Shown piece after piece: positions 26,840 to 36,640 of a DNA stretch of 64,000 bases. The notes under the pieces are model-generated. The model was not told where the DNA came from. It saw only the letters and a list, made by a program, of their open reading frames with translations, and did no database searches. Location of the stretch: the NCBI RefSeq assembly GCF_000719865.1, contig NZ_JOID01000015.1:186001-250000 (forward strand), in the 5' to 3' direction. The position numbers and the translations under genes are program-made. The DNA is from Streptomyces albus subsp. albus (GTDB lineage Bacteria > Actinomycetota > Actinomycetes > Streptomycetales > Streptomycetaceae). Within the stretch, counting starts at the first letter, position 1. Each line of letters begins with the position of its first letter.

Positions 26840-27064
26840 CGTCACATCGGACAGCATCCGTCATCCCGCCCCTGAGACGCCCGCGCGTTTTCCCGGAGCC
26901 CCCGACGGACCGGTGTGCCGCGCGGCGCTCCGTGTTTCCATGAGCGGGGCGTCCGTGCCGCCGCCGCGGACGGACGTCCCCCGCGCACCACCGACACACC
27001 CGGCCGTCACCGGGCCCCCTCCGGCACACGGCGACCAGCACACCCTCCAGGACCGGCGACCCAC

Positions 27065-30000
27065 GTGAGCACCTCCCTCCCGTCCCTCTCCCCGCACCCG
27101 CGGGTACGGCAGCCGACGAGCCCGTACCGGCTCGTGCGGACCCCGCCCGGGCCGGTGGACCCCCCTGTCCTGGACGCACACCAGCGCGCCGTGGTTGAGC
27201 ACGGCGGGGGGCCGCTGCTCGTGCTCGCCGGACCCGGCACCGGGAAGACCACCACCCTCGTGGAGACGGTGGCCGAGCGGGTGCGCCGCGGCACCGACCC
27301 GGCGCGCGTCCTCGTCCTCACCTTCAGCCGCAGGGCCGCCGTCGAACTGCGCGACCGGATGGCCGCCCGGCTCGGCGGCAACGGACCGCAGGCCACGACC
27401 TTCCACTCGTACTGCTACGCGCTGGTGCGGGCGCACCAGGACGCCGATCTCTTCGCCGATCCGCTGCGGCTGCTGTCCGGCCCCGAGCAGGACGTCGTGG
27501 TCCGCGAACTCCTCGCCGGGCAGACCGAGCTGGAGCGGACGGGACGCGGCCCGGTTCGCTGGCCGGACGAGCTCCGGGCCTGCCTGACCACCCGCGGCTT
27601 CGCCGACGAGGTCCGCGCCGTGCTGGCCCGCAGCCGGGAACTCGGCCTGGACCCCGGCGCGCTGGGGGCCTTCGCGGCCAGGACCGGGCGGCCCGACTGG
27701 AGCGCCGCGGCCGCGTTCCTCGCGGAATACCTCGACGTGCTCGACGCCCAGGGCGTGCTCGACTACGCCGAACTGGTGCACCGGGCGGTGCTGCTCGCCC
27801 GGCGCCCGGAGGTCGCCGCCGAGATCGCCGGACGCTATGACGTGGTGCTGGTCGACGAGTTCCAGGACACCGACGCGGCGCAGGTGCGGCTGCTGCACGC
27901 GCTGGCGGGACGCGGCCGCGACCTGATCGCCTTCGGCGACCCCGACCAGTCCGTCTACGCCTTCCGCGGCGCCGACGTGAACGGCATCCTCGGCTTCCCG
28001 CACGCCTTCCCGCGGGCCGACGGCCGGCCGGCGCCGGTGCGCGTGCTGCGCGCCTCCCGGCGGTCCGGCGCCGCCCTGCTCGCCGCGAGCCGCCTCGTCA
28101 CCCGGCGGATGCCGCTGCCCCGGCTGCCCGCCGACGTCGTCCGCGCCCACCGGGAGCTCGAACCGGTACGGGAGGGCGGCCGCGTCGAGGTCTTCACGTA
28201 TCCGACGGCAGGCGCCGAACTGGACAACATCGCCGACATCCTGCGCCGCGCGCATCTGGAGGACGGCGTGCGGTGGAGCGACATGGCCGTCCTGGTGCGC
28301 GCCGGGGGGCGCTCCATCCCGGGCGTGCGCCGGGCACTCACCTCCGCGGGCGTCCCCGTGGAGGTCGACGGCGACGACCTGCCGCTGCGCCACGAGCCGG
28401 CGGTGGCGCCGCTGCTGACGGCCCTGCGCGCGGCGGCCACGGCCGCGCTCCCGGACCGGCGGGAGTTCGCGGAGGACGGGGCGGCGAGCCGGGCGGACGG
28501 CGGGACGGACGGGGGGACGGACGGCGGCGTCGCGGCCGGAGCTGAGGCAGGCGCCCCGGCGGACGCGGGGGAGGCGGAGGGGACGGATCCGGTGCGGCAG
28601 CCGGAAGGGAAGCCGGAGCCGGGGACAGAACCGGGGTCAGAGCCGGGGCCAGGGCCGGGGCCAGGGCCGGGGCCAGGGCCGGGGCCAGGGCCGGGGCCAG
28701 GGCCGGCGCCGGGGCCGGAGGCCGCACGGCTCGACACCGAGACCGCCCTCACCCTGCTCACCTCCCCGCTGGGCGGCATGGACAGCACCGACCTCCGGCG
28801 GCTCGGCCGGGCCCTGCGCGAGGAGGAGCGCGCGGCGGGCAACCCGCTGCCGCGCCCCTCCGACGTCCTGCTCGCCGAGGCCCTCGCCGAGCCGGAGCGG
28901 CTCGTCGCGCACGACCCGGCGTACGCGCGGGGCGCGCAGCGGCTCGGCACGCTGCTGCGCAAGGCGCGCGAACTGCTGGCCGGCGGCGGCACCGCCGAAC
29001 AGGCGCTCTGGGAACTGTGGGACGGCACCCCCTGGCCCTCGCGGCTGGAGCGGGCCGCCCTGCGCGGGGGCGCGGCGGGCCGCAACGCGGACCGCGACCT
29101 GGACGCCGTCTGCGCGCTGTTCGAGACCGCCGCGCGCGCCGAGGAGCGCATCGGCGGCCGGGGCGCCCTCAACTTCCTGGAGGAGCTGGACGCCCAGGAC
29201 ATCGCCGCCGACACCCTCTCCGGCCGCACCGTCCGGCCCGACGCCGTCCGGCTGATGACGGCGCACCGGGCCAAGGGCCTGGAGTGGCGTCTCGTGATCG
29301 TCGCCGGGGTGCAGGAAGGGCTCTGGCCCGATCTGCGCCGCCGCGGTTCCCTGCTGGAGGCCGACCGGATCGGCCGGGACGGGATCGCCGAACCGCTCAC
29401 CCCGGGCGCCCTGCTCGCGGAGGAGCGGCGGCTGTTCTACGTCGCGGCGACCCGCGCCCGCGAACGGCTCGTCGTCACCGCCGTCAAGGCGCCCGCGGAC
29501 GACGGCGACCAGCCCTCCCGCTTCCTCACCGAACTGGGCACCGACCCGGTCGACGTCACGCAGCGCCCGCGGCGCCCGCTGTCCGTCGCCGCGCTGGTCG
29601 CCGAGCTGCGGGCCACCACCGTCGATCCCGCCGCCTCGCCGGCGCTGCGCGAGGCGGCGGCCGAGCGGCTGGCGCGGCTGGCCGCGCTGCGGGACGAGGA
29701 CGGGCGCCCGCTGGTGCCCACCGCCGACCCCGACCGCTGGTGGGGCCTGTACGAGCCGACGCACAACCGCGTCCCGCTGCGCGACCGGGACCAGCCCGTC
29801 ACCCTCTCCGGCAGCGCCCTCGACCAACTGGTGAACACCTGTTCCCTCCAGTGGTTCCTCGGGCGGGAGGTCCGGGCGGACAAGCCCGCGACCGCCGCGC
29901 AGGGCTTCGGCAACGTCGTCCATGTGCTCGCCGACGAGGTGGCCTCCGGGCGGACCCCCGCCGATCTGGCCGTCCTCATGGAGCGGCTGGACTCCGTCTG

Positions 30001-30616
30001 GGACTCCCTCGCCTTCGACGCCCCCTGGAAGTCCCGGCAGGAGAAGGAGAACGCGCGTGCGGCCCTGGAACGCTTCCTCAGCTGGCACGTCCTGGACCGC
30101 GGCGCCCGCACCCCGGTCGCGGGCGAACACGGCTTCGACGTGACGCTGGAGGCGGGCGACCACGCCGTCCGCATCCGGGGCAGCATGGACCGGGTCGAGG
30201 CGGACGCCGAGGGACGGGCCTACGTCGTCGACTTCAAGACCGGCAAGTCCAAGCCCACCGGCCCGGAGGTCGCCCGCCATCCGCAGCTGGCCGTCTACCA
30301 GCTCGCGGTGCGCGAGGGCGCGCTGGACGAGGTCTTCGGGGGGCGCGCCCCGGAGGCGGGCGGCGCCGAACTCGTCCATCTGCGGCTGGGGGCGCCCAAG
30401 CGGGAGGGCGGTGACGCCCTGCCCGCCGTCCAGGCACAGGAGCCGCCGGTCACGGAGTCCGGCGAACCCGCGGACTGGGTGAGCGGACTGCTCGCCGACG
30501 CGGCCGGCCGGGTCCTGGACGAGCGCTTCACGCCCAGCACCGGGCAGCACTGCGGGCACTGCGCCTTCCAGAACTCCTGCTCCGCCCGCCCGGAGGGGCG
30601 GCACGTCGTGGACTGA
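27065..30616 (+). CDS. adnA: AdnA-type helicase-nuclease subunit with Fe-S cluster motif
   Basis: A 1183-residue UvrD/RecB-type protein. Walker A is AGPGTGKTT (about 55-62) and Walker B DEFQDTD (about 264). The C-terminal nuclease domain contains DFKTGKS near residue 1056. Four cysteines (about 925, and CGHC at 1163-1166 plus Cys1172) fit the Fe-S cluster of the AddB/AdnA nuclease. AdnAB is the actinobacterial double-strand-break end-resection machine. A Pro/Gly-rich 12-base repeat array encodes a disordered segment near 523-546, making it longer than mycobacterial AdnA (about 1045 residues, from memory). The GTG at 27065 is chosen because the upstream part is low-complexity. Confidence 0.93.
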   Translation: MSTSLPSLSPHPRVRQPTSPYRLVRTPPGPVDPPVLDAHQRAVVEHGGGPLLVLAGPGTGKTTTLVETVAERVRRGTDPARVLVLTFSRRAAVELRDRMAARLGGNGPQATTFHSYCYALVRAHQDADLFADPLRLLSGPEQDVVVRELLAGQTELERTGRGPVRWPDELRACLTTRGFADEVRAVLARSRELGLDPGALGAFAARTGRPDWSAAAAFLAEYLDVLDAQGVLDYAELVHRAVLLARRPEVAAEIAGRYDVVLVDEFQDTDAAQVRLLHALAGRGRDLIAFGDPDQSVYAFRGADVNGILGFPHAFPRADGRPAPVRVLRASRRSGAALLAASRLVTRRMPLPRLPADVVRAHRELEPVREGGRVEVFTYPTAGAELDNIADILRRAHLEDGVRWSDMAVLVRAGGRSIPGVRRALTSAGVPVEVDGDDLPLRHEPAVAPLLTALRAAATAALPDRREFAEDGAASRADGGTDGGTDGGVAAGAEAGAPADAGEAEGTDPVRQPEGKPEPGTEPGSEPGPGPGPGPGPGPGPGPGPGPAPGPEAARLDTETALTLLTSPLGGMDSTDLRRLGRALREEERAAGNPLPRPSDVLLAEALAEPERLVAHDPAYARGAQRLGTLLRKARELLAGGGTAEQALWELWDGTPWPSRLERAALRGGAAGRNADRDLDAVCALFETAARAEERIGGRGALNFLEELDAQDIAADTLSGRTVRPDAVRLMTAHRAKGLEWRLVIVAGVQEGLWPDLRRRGSLLEADRIGRDGIAEPLTPGALLAEERRLFYVAATRARERLVVTAVKAPADDGDQPSRFLTELGTDPVDVTQRPRRPLSVAALVAELRATTVDPAASPALREAAAERLARLAALRDEDGRPLVPTADPDRWWGLYEPTHNRVPLRDRDQPVTLSGSALDQLVNTCSLQWFLGREVRADKPATAAQGFGNVVHVLADEVASGRTPADLAVLMERLDSVWDSLAFDAPWKSRQEKENARAALERFLSWHVLDRGARTPVAGEHGFDVTLEAGDHAVRIRGSMDRVEADAEGRAYVVDFKTGKSKPTGPEVARHPQLAVYQLAVREGALDEVFGGRAPEAGGAELVHLRLGAPKREGGDALPAVQAQEPPVTESGEPADWVSGLLADAAGRVLDERFTPSTGQHCGHCAFQNSCSARPEGRHVVD
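28631..28702 (+). repeat. In-frame 12-bp tandem repeat inside adnA
   Basis: Six units of 12 bases. The first is degenerate and the next five, from 28643 to 28702, are identical (CCGGGGCCAGGG). A further degenerate unit follows at 28703. The unit is a multiple of three, so it keeps the frame and codes for Pro-Gly repeats in a linker. Upstream, 28490-28525 has a second, shorter repeat of GGACGG type. Confidence 0.9.
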
Positions 30617-30642
30617 CGGCCGCCGTCGTCGAACGGCGGCCG
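30617..30642 (+). terminator. Hairpin directly after the adnA stop codon
   Basis: Ten-base arms CGGCCGCCGT (30617-30626) and ACGGCGGCCG (30633-30642) with a six-base loop begin on the base after the adnA stop. They could be an attenuator or an mRNA-stabilising structure between adnA and adnB, which starts 145 bases further on. There is no T-run. Confidence 0.5.
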
Positions 30643-30787
30643 GGCCCGTTCCTCGGCGGTTGGGCTGCCGGGGCCGCAGCCGCGGCCGCGCGAGCCCGGA
30701 GCTGCCGGCCGCCTGGTCCCGGCACGGCCGGTTCCCCGGCCCCCGCCGCCGCCACGGCTGTCGGCGGGCACCGCTAGCCTCGCTCGG

Positions 30788-33700
30788 GTGGCAGCACGCA
30801 TCAGCGACCCCGAGCAGCTCAAGGAGCTCCTCGGCATCCCCTTCACCCCGGAGCAGACGGCCTGCATCACCGCGCCGCCCGCCCCGCAGGTGATCGTGGC
30901 CGGGGCCGGTTCGGGGAAGACCACGGTGATGGCCGCCCGTGTCGTCTGGCTGGTCGGCACCGGCCAGGTGGCGCCGGAACGGGTGCTGGGCCTGACGTTC
31001 ACCAACAAGGCCGCCGGCGAGCTCACCGAGCGGGTCCGCAGGGCCCTGGCCGCCGCCGGGATCACCGACCCGGACCCCGGGCCCGCCCCGGGGACACTGC
31101 CGCGGCCGCGCGGCGAAGAGCAGGGGGCTTCGTCCGGCGAGCCGTCCGGTGAACCGCAGATCTCCACGTACCACGCCTTCGCCGGGCAGCTCCTCAAGGA
31201 GCACGGCCTGCGCATCGGGCTCGAACCCACGGCCCGGCTGCTCGCCGACGCCACCCGCTTCCAGCTCGCCGCGCGCGTGCTCCGTACCGCCCCCGGCCCG
31301 TATCCGGCCCTGACCAAGTCCCTCCCCGCCCTCGTCGAGGACCTGATCGCGCTGGACGCGGAACTCGCCGAGCACCTCGTGGAGCCGGAGCGGTTGCGGG
31401 CCCACGACACCGCGCTGCTGCGCGAGCTGGACGGTGCCCGGCTGAGCAACGCCGAGCTGCGGAAGGTCCCGGAAGCCGCCCGCGCCCGGCTGGAACTCCT
31501 CGAACTCGTGAGCGCCTACCGCGAGGAGAAGCGCCACCGCGACCTGCTGGACTTCGGCGACCAGATCGCCTTCTCCGCGACTCTCGCCCGCACCCGCCCC
31601 GAGGTCGGCCGCATCCTCCGCGAGCAGTTCGAGGTCGTCCTCCTGGACGAGTACCAGGACACCTCCGTGGCCCAGCGCATCCTGCTGTCCGGGCTGTTCG
31701 GCGGCGGCACCGGCCACGCCGTCACCGCCGTCGGCGACCCCTGCCAGGCCATCTACGGCTGGCGCGGGGCATCCGTCGCCAACCTCGACGACTTCCCCCG
31801 GCACTTCCCGGAAGCCACCGGCCGCCCCGCCCGGCGCCAGGCGCTCAGCGAGAACCGCCGCAGCGGCGGCCGCCTCCTCGACCTCGCCAACCGCCTCGCC
31901 GCCCCCCTGCGCGCGATGCACGAGGGCGTCGAGGCACTGCGCCCCGCGCCCGGGGCCGAACGCGACGGCAGCGTGCGCTGCGCGCTGCTCCCGACCCACG
32001 CCGAGGAGCTGGACTGGCTCGCCGGCTCCATCGCCCACCTCGTCCGCACCGGCACCCCGCCCGGCGAGATCGCCGTGCTCTGCCGCACCGCCGGAGACTT
32101 CGCCCGCATCCAGGGGGCGCTCGTCGAACGCGACGTCCCGGTGGAGGTCGTCGGCCTCTCCGGGCTGCTGCACCTGCCCGAGGTCGCCGATCTGGTCGCC
32201 GTCTGCGAGGTGCTGCAGGATCCGACGGCCAACGCCGCGCTGGTCCGGCTGCTCACCGGGCCGCGCTGGCGGATCGGCCCGCGCGACCTGGCGCTGCTCG
32301 GCCGCCGGGCCCGCCTCCTGGTCCGCTCCCGGCCGGACGGCGACGGGGCGTACGAGGACCCGGACCGGCGGCTGGCGGAAGCCGTCGAGGGCACCGACCC
32401 GGCCGAGACCGTCTCGCTCGCCGACGCACTCGACACCTTCCTCGTTCCGGACGGCCCGGGCCGGTACGGCCCGTCCGGCCCGCCCGGGTCGTCCGGCCGC
32501 TCCGATGACGGGCTGCCGTTCTCCGCCGGGGCCCGGGTGCGGTTCGCCCGGCTCGCCGCAGAGCTGCGCGATCTGCGGCGCTCGCTCGCCGAACCGCTGA
32601 TGGACGTCCTCCACCGGGTGCTGGCCACCACCGGCCTGGAGGTCGAGCTGTCCGCCTCGCCGCACGCGCTGGCCGCTCGCCGCCGCGAGACGCTCGGCAA
32701 CTTCCTGGACGTCGCCGCCTCCTTCGCCGCGCTCGACGGAGAGGCCGGGCTGCTGGCCTTCCTCGGCTTCCTGCGCACCGCCGTGCAGCACGAAAAGGGC
32801 CTCGACAACGCCCTGCCCGGCGGGGAGAACACGGTCAAGGTCCTCACCGCGCACAAGTCCAAGGGGCTGGAGTGGGACGTCGTCGCCGTGCCGGGCCTGG
32901 TCGCCAAGCAGTTCCCGAGCGAACAGGGGCGCGACTCCTGGACCTCCCGGGCCAAGGTCGTGCCGCACGCCCTGCGCGGTGACGCGGACACCCTGCCGGA
33001 CGTCGCCGCGTGGACCGCCGAGGGGATGGGCGCCTTCCGGGCCGCGATGAAGGACCACCAGGCGACCGAGGAACTGCGGCTGGGCTACGTGACCTTCACC
33101 CGCCCGCGTTCGCTGCTGCTCGCCTCGGGCCACTGGTGGGGGCCCTCGCAGAAGCGGCCGCGCGGCCCGTCCGCGTTCCTCGAAGAGCTGCGCGAGCACT
33201 GCGAGGCGGGCCACGGGGAGATCGACGCCTGGGCCGAGCCGCCCGGTGAGGCGGAGGAGAACCCGGCCCTGCGGGAGGCGGCGGAGGAGCAGCCCTGGCC
33301 GCTGCCGCTCGACCCGGCGGCGCTGGCACTGCGCCGGAAGGCGGCGGAGCGCGTCAGGGTCCATCTCGACCGCCTGGACCGCCTGGACCGCCTGGACCGC
33401 TTGGACCGCGCGGACAGTCCGGCCCGTCCGGACCGGATCGCCGCGGCGGAGCGGGCCCTGCCCGCGGCGCCGGACGCCGGCGGGGCTCTGCCGCACCCGG
33501 CGGAGCCCTCCTCCGGCGGCGAGGGCAGCGGCCGGAGTGCCGAAGGGACGGGACGGGACGCCGAGCCGGGGAACGGGACGGGACCCGCCGGGGAAGCGCC
33601 CGGCGATCAGGAGTGGGGTGGGCCGCGGGGCGCGGAGGTGCCCGGCCCCGAGGTGCCCGGCCCCGAGGTGCCCGGCCCGGACCTGTTCCGGTGGCCGGAG

Positions 33701-34795
33701 CCCTGGGAGACGGAGCCGCCCCACGACCCGGACTGGCCGCCCCCGCCGGAGGACGAGGAGTACGGGGAGCACCAGCCGGAGCCGGACGCGATGCGCGCCA
33801 CCGACCGTGCCCACCCCGGCCGGCCGCACCCAGGCCGTCCGGGCACCGTTCCGGACCAGACCCGGGGCCCGGTCGGCAGTCCCGGTCCGGTGACCGGCGC
33901 GGACCCGGGCGGAGAAGCGGACACGGATGGGGAGGCGCCCACGGACCCGGTTTCCGCCGCCGCGCTGCTCGTCCCGGAGGAGGCCCGTACCGTCGCGTCC
34001 TGGGACCGGGATCTCGACGCGCTCGCGGGCGAGCTGCGCCGTGCCCGTGAAGCCGTGCGCGAGGTGCCCGTGCCCCGCACCCTGAGCACCTCCCAGCTGC
34101 TGCGCCTCGCGGCGGACCCCGAGGGCTTCGCGCGGGAGCTGGCCCGGCCGATGCCGCGTCCCCCGCAGCCCGCCGCCCGCCGGGGCACCCGTTTCCACGC
34201 CTGGGTCGAATCCCGGTTCGAGGAACTGCCCCTGCCCCTGCTCGGGCCGGAGGAGCTGCCCGGTGGCTTCGACGACGAGGGCGCGGCCGGACAGGAGATC
34301 GCGGACGAGCGTGATCTGGCCGCGCTGAAGGAGGCGTTCGACCGCACGCCGTACGCGCGCCGTACGCCGTACCGCGTCGAGGCGCCGGTGCAGATCACGC
34401 TCGCGGGCCGGGTCATCCGGGGCCGCGTCGACGCCGTGTACCGGGACAGCGGCCCGGACGGGGACGTGTTCGAGATCGTGGACTGGAAGACCGGCCGGTC
34501 CCACTCCGCCGACCCGCTCCAGCTCGCCGTCTACCGGCTCGCCTGGGCCGAGCAGACGGGGGTGCCGCCGGCGTCCGTCACGGCGGCGTTCCTGTACGTC
34601 CGCAGCGGCGAGGTGGTCCGTCCCCCGGACCTGCCGGACCGGGCGGCCCTGGAGCACATCCTCCTGGGCGGCGGTCATGCCGGCGGTGACGGCCCCGGGG
34701 ACGGCGACGGCGACGCTCACGGCGGCAGCGAGAGGCACGGCCCCGGCGAGGGGCACGGTGGCGGCGGCGCGGACGACGGCCCGGCCGGGCCCTGA
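30788..34795 (+). CDS. adnB: AdnB-type helicase-nuclease subunit
   Basis: A 1335-residue UvrD-type helicase with a C-terminal RecB-like nuclease. AGAGSGKTT (about 39-47) is Walker A, TFTNKAAGEL motif Ia, DEYQDTS (about 287) Walker B, and HKSKGLEWD a late helicase motif. The nuclease part has FHAWVESRFEE near 1136, GRVDAVYRD near 1215 and DWKTGRS near 1232. A 200-residue low-complexity linker (about 857-1055) lies between helicase and nuclease and includes LDR repeats and GPEVP repeats. Mycobacterial AdnB is about 1095 residues from memory, so the excess is this linker. The GTG at 30788 begins VAARISDPEQL. Confidence 0.93.
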   Translation: MAARISDPEQLKELLGIPFTPEQTACITAPPAPQVIVAGAGSGKTTVMAARVVWLVGTGQVAPERVLGLTFTNKAAGELTERVRRALAAAGITDPDPGPAPGTLPRPRGEEQGASSGEPSGEPQISTYHAFAGQLLKEHGLRIGLEPTARLLADATRFQLAARVLRTAPGPYPALTKSLPALVEDLIALDAELAEHLVEPERLRAHDTALLRELDGARLSNAELRKVPEAARARLELLELVSAYREEKRHRDLLDFGDQIAFSATLARTRPEVGRILREQFEVVLLDEYQDTSVAQRILLSGLFGGGTGHAVTAVGDPCQAIYGWRGASVANLDDFPRHFPEATGRPARRQALSENRRSGGRLLDLANRLAAPLRAMHEGVEALRPAPGAERDGSVRCALLPTHAEELDWLAGSIAHLVRTGTPPGEIAVLCRTAGDFARIQGALVERDVPVEVVGLSGLLHLPEVADLVAVCEVLQDPTANAALVRLLTGPRWRIGPRDLALLGRRARLLVRSRPDGDGAYEDPDRRLAEAVEGTDPAETVSLADALDTFLVPDGPGRYGPSGPPGSSGRSDDGLPFSAGARVRFARLAAELRDLRRSLAEPLMDVLHRVLATTGLEVELSASPHALAARRRETLGNFLDVAASFAALDGEAGLLAFLGFLRTAVQHEKGLDNALPGGENTVKVLTAHKSKGLEWDVVAVPGLVAKQFPSEQGRDSWTSRAKVVPHALRGDADTLPDVAAWTAEGMGAFRAAMKDHQATEELRLGYVTFTRPRSLLLASGHWWGPSQKRPRGPSAFLEELREHCEAGHGEIDAWAEPPGEAEENPALREAAEEQPWPLPLDPAALALRRKAAERVRVHLDRLDRLDRLDRLDRADSPARPDRIAAAERALPAAPDAGGALPHPAEPSSGGEGSGRSAEGTGRDAEPGNGTGPAGEAPGDQEWGGPRGAEVPGPEVPGPEVPGPDLFRWPEPWETEPPHDPDWPPPPEDEEYGEHQPEPDAMRATDRAHPGRPHPGRPGTVPDQTRGPVGSPGPVTGADPGGEADTDGEAPTDPVSAAALLVPEEARTVASWDRDLDALAGELRRAREAVREVPVPRTLSTSQLLRLAADPEGFARELARPMPRPPQPAARRGTRFHAWVESRFEELPLPLLGPEELPGGFDDEGAAGQEIADERDLAALKEAFDRTPYARRTPYRVEAPVQITLAGRVIRGRVDAVYRDSGPDGDVFEIVDWKTGRSHSADPLQLAVYRLAWAEQTGVPPASVTAAFLYVRSGEVVRPPDLPDRAALEHILLGGGHAGGDGPGDGDGDAHGGSERHGPGEGHGGGGADDGPAGP
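33365..33409 (+). repeat. In-frame 9-bp tandem repeat inside adnB
   Basis: Five units of nine bases (CTGGACCGC and one- or two-base variants) coding for the repeated tripeptide Leu-Asp-Arg. A second in-frame array, three 15-base units of GAGGTGCCCGGCCCC at 33635-33679, codes for Glu-Val-Pro-Gly-Pro. Both lie in the linker between the helicase and nuclease domains. Confidence 0.85.
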
Positions 34796-35344
34796 GGGGG
34801 CCGGCGGACAACCGTGCCGTCCGGCAGCCCCATACCCCCCGCGGGGTCTCCGGGCGGCGGGCCGGTGATGCGCCCGGGCGGCCCGCCCGGAGTCCGCGGC
34901 TCCCGGGACGGATAGGCTCGGGAGCATGAGCGTCACCCCGGACAGCGCCGTCCGTGCCCTCGGTATGAGCACCGTTGAGCACCGCGCCGCCGTGTCCGGC
35001 GGTCCCGGCGGTCCCGGCGGTCCCGGCGGGGAAGCCGCGCACCCGCCTTCGCGCAGCGGCGACCGTCCGTGCCGTCCGGGGTCCGCGCCGCGCCGCGCCG
35101 CCGGTGCCGTGCCACCGGTGTGCGCCGCACCGCATGCGGCCAGTCCCCGGCCCTTCGTCGCGGGAAGCGGGGCCGCCCCCGGCCGTGAAGGTGAGGGAGA
35201 ACACGGGACCCCCGCGGGGCGATCCGGCCGGGAATGGGCGAGGATCGGCCGGTCCGCGCCGCCCGCACCCGGCTCCCACGCGCCGGCGCGCACGCCCCTC
35301 CGCACTCATCCGCATCGCCACCCCTGGGGGAGTAGGAAGCAGCC
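34796..35344. other. Region between adnB and nudC where mycobacteria carry a channel gene
   Basis: A gap of 549 bases. In M. tuberculosis, as I recall, a potassium-channel-like gene lies at this position. Here no membrane gene is seen. A TAGGCT box at 34913-34918 and a GGGAGC purine run six to eleven bases downstream precede an ATG at 34926 that opens a 140-residue frame (MSVTPDSAVRALGM, then Pro/Ala/Gly/Arg-rich to 35348). It is low in information and overlaps the nudC start, so I treat it as an unproven candidate or the nudC leader. The tract 34998-35030 contains a short GGCGGTCCC repeat. Confidence 0.5.
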
Positions 35345-36289
35345 GTGACCATCTCGACCGACCGCCCCGACGCCCCGGACATCCCCCTCACCGTCCCGGG
35401 CGGCATCGACCGGGCCGCGCACCACCGCTTCGACGAAGCGTGGCTCGCCGCGGCGTGGAGCCATCCCACGACGCGGGTCTTCGTCGTCTCCGGCGGCCAG
35501 GCGCTGATCGACGACACCCCCGACGGGCGCACCGAGCTGGTGATGACCCCCGCGTTCGAGGCCCCGGTCACCGAGACCCACCGCTACTTCCTCGGCACGG
35601 ACGCCGACGGCGTGCGCTACTTCGCGCTGCAGAAGGACTCCCTGCCGGGCCGGATCGACCAGTCCGCGCGCCCGGCGGGACTGCGGGAGGCGGGGGTCCT
35701 GCTGTCGCCGCGCGACGCGGCGCTGATGGCACACGCCGTCGCGCTGGAGAACTGGCAGCGGCTGCACCGCTTCTGCTCCCGGTGCGGGGAGCGCACCGTC
35801 ATCACGGCGGCGGGCCATGTGCGCCGTTGCCCGGCCTGCGGCGCCGAGCACTATCCGCGCACCGACCCGGCCGTCATCATGCTGGTGACCGACGACCGGG
35901 ACCGCGCGCTGCTCGGCCGGCAGGTGCACTGGCCCGCCGGGCGGTTCTCCACGCTCGCCGGGTTCGTCGAGCCGGGGGAGTCGATCGAACAGGCCGTGGT
36001 CCGCGAGGTGGCCGAGGAGGCCGGGGTCGCGGTCGGCGGGGTCCGCTACGTGGCGAGCCAGCCCTGGCCCTTCCCGTCCAGCCTGATGCTCGGCTTCATG
36101 GCCCGCGCCACGTCGCCGCACATCACGGTGGACGGCGAGGAACTCCACGAGGCGCGCTGGTTCTCGCGGGAGGAGCTGGAGGCGGCCTTCGAGTCCGGTG
36201 AGGTGCTGCCGCCGACGGGCATCTCGATCGCCGCCCGGCTGATCGAACTCTGGTACGGCAAGCCGCTGCCCGCGGGCTTCCCCCGCTGA
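35345..36289 (+). CDS. nudC: NAD(+) diphosphatase NudC
   Basis: A 314-residue NUDIX hydrolase. A zinc ribbon (CSRCG near 143 and CPACG near 161, followed by HYPRTDPAVIM) precedes the Nudix box GFVEPGESIEQAVVREVAEEAGV (about 203-225). The diagnostic SQPWPFPSS near residue 239 marks NADH/NAD diphosphatases, which also remove NAD caps from RNA. A GTG at 35345 is used because homology begins shortly after it. The gene sits between the AdnB nuclease gene and the mycoredoxin gene, as in mycobacteria. Confidence 0.95.
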   Translation: MTISTDRPDAPDIPLTVPGGIDRAAHHRFDEAWLAAAWSHPTTRVFVVSGGQALIDDTPDGRTELVMTPAFEAPVTETHRYFLGTDADGVRYFALQKDSLPGRIDQSARPAGLREAGVLLSPRDAALMAHAVALENWQRLHRFCSRCGERTVITAAGHVRRCPACGAEHYPRTDPAVIMLVTDDRDRALLGRQVHWPAGRFSTLAGFVEPGESIEQAVVREVAEEAGVAVGGVRYVASQPWPFPSSLMLGFMARATSPHITVDGEELHEARWFSREELEAAFESGEVLPPTGISIAARLIELWYGKPLPAGFPR

Positions 36290-36640
36290 GGCGGGAGCCG
36301 CGGGCGGCGGACGGCGCGCGCGGACGGCGCGCGTGCGGACGGTGGGCGCGGAGCTCTGCCGGGGTGGTGACCGGTTCCGGCCTCCGCCCGGCGGGGCCTC
36401 CGGCGCCGTTCGGCGGGTCGCGGCGGTCGCGTTCGCCCCGGCGGGCCGGAAGGGCCGCGGGGCGGCCCGCCGAGCGGACCCCGGGCCCTCCCACGACGTG
36501 ACGGACGAGCTTCCACGGCGAGGCGGACGGCCGTCACCGCGGAAGGCTGCGGGAACCCCTCCCGACCGGCCCGGAGCGGGGCACCGGGCCTGCCCCGGAG
36601 CGGGCCCGCCGGGGGACCGCAGTACGGCCGCCGACGGCCG
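36290..36640. other. Convergent intergenic region between nudC and mycoredoxin gene
   Basis: A gap of 351 bases. Near 36305-36335 a CGGACGGCGCGCG phrase is present twice in tandem. A six-base-arm hairpin (ACGGCC and GGCCGT, about 36623-36640) lies just beyond the mycoredoxin stop and may be its terminator. The rest shows no gene or clear control site. Confidence 0.5.

Noticed and set aside
28637..35305. A 2,222-codon open frame antisense to adnA/adnB.
   Set aside because: It is a shadow of the strongly GC-biased third positions of the real genes. It has no ribosome binding site or family resemblance and its amino acid content is Arg/Gly/Pro noise.
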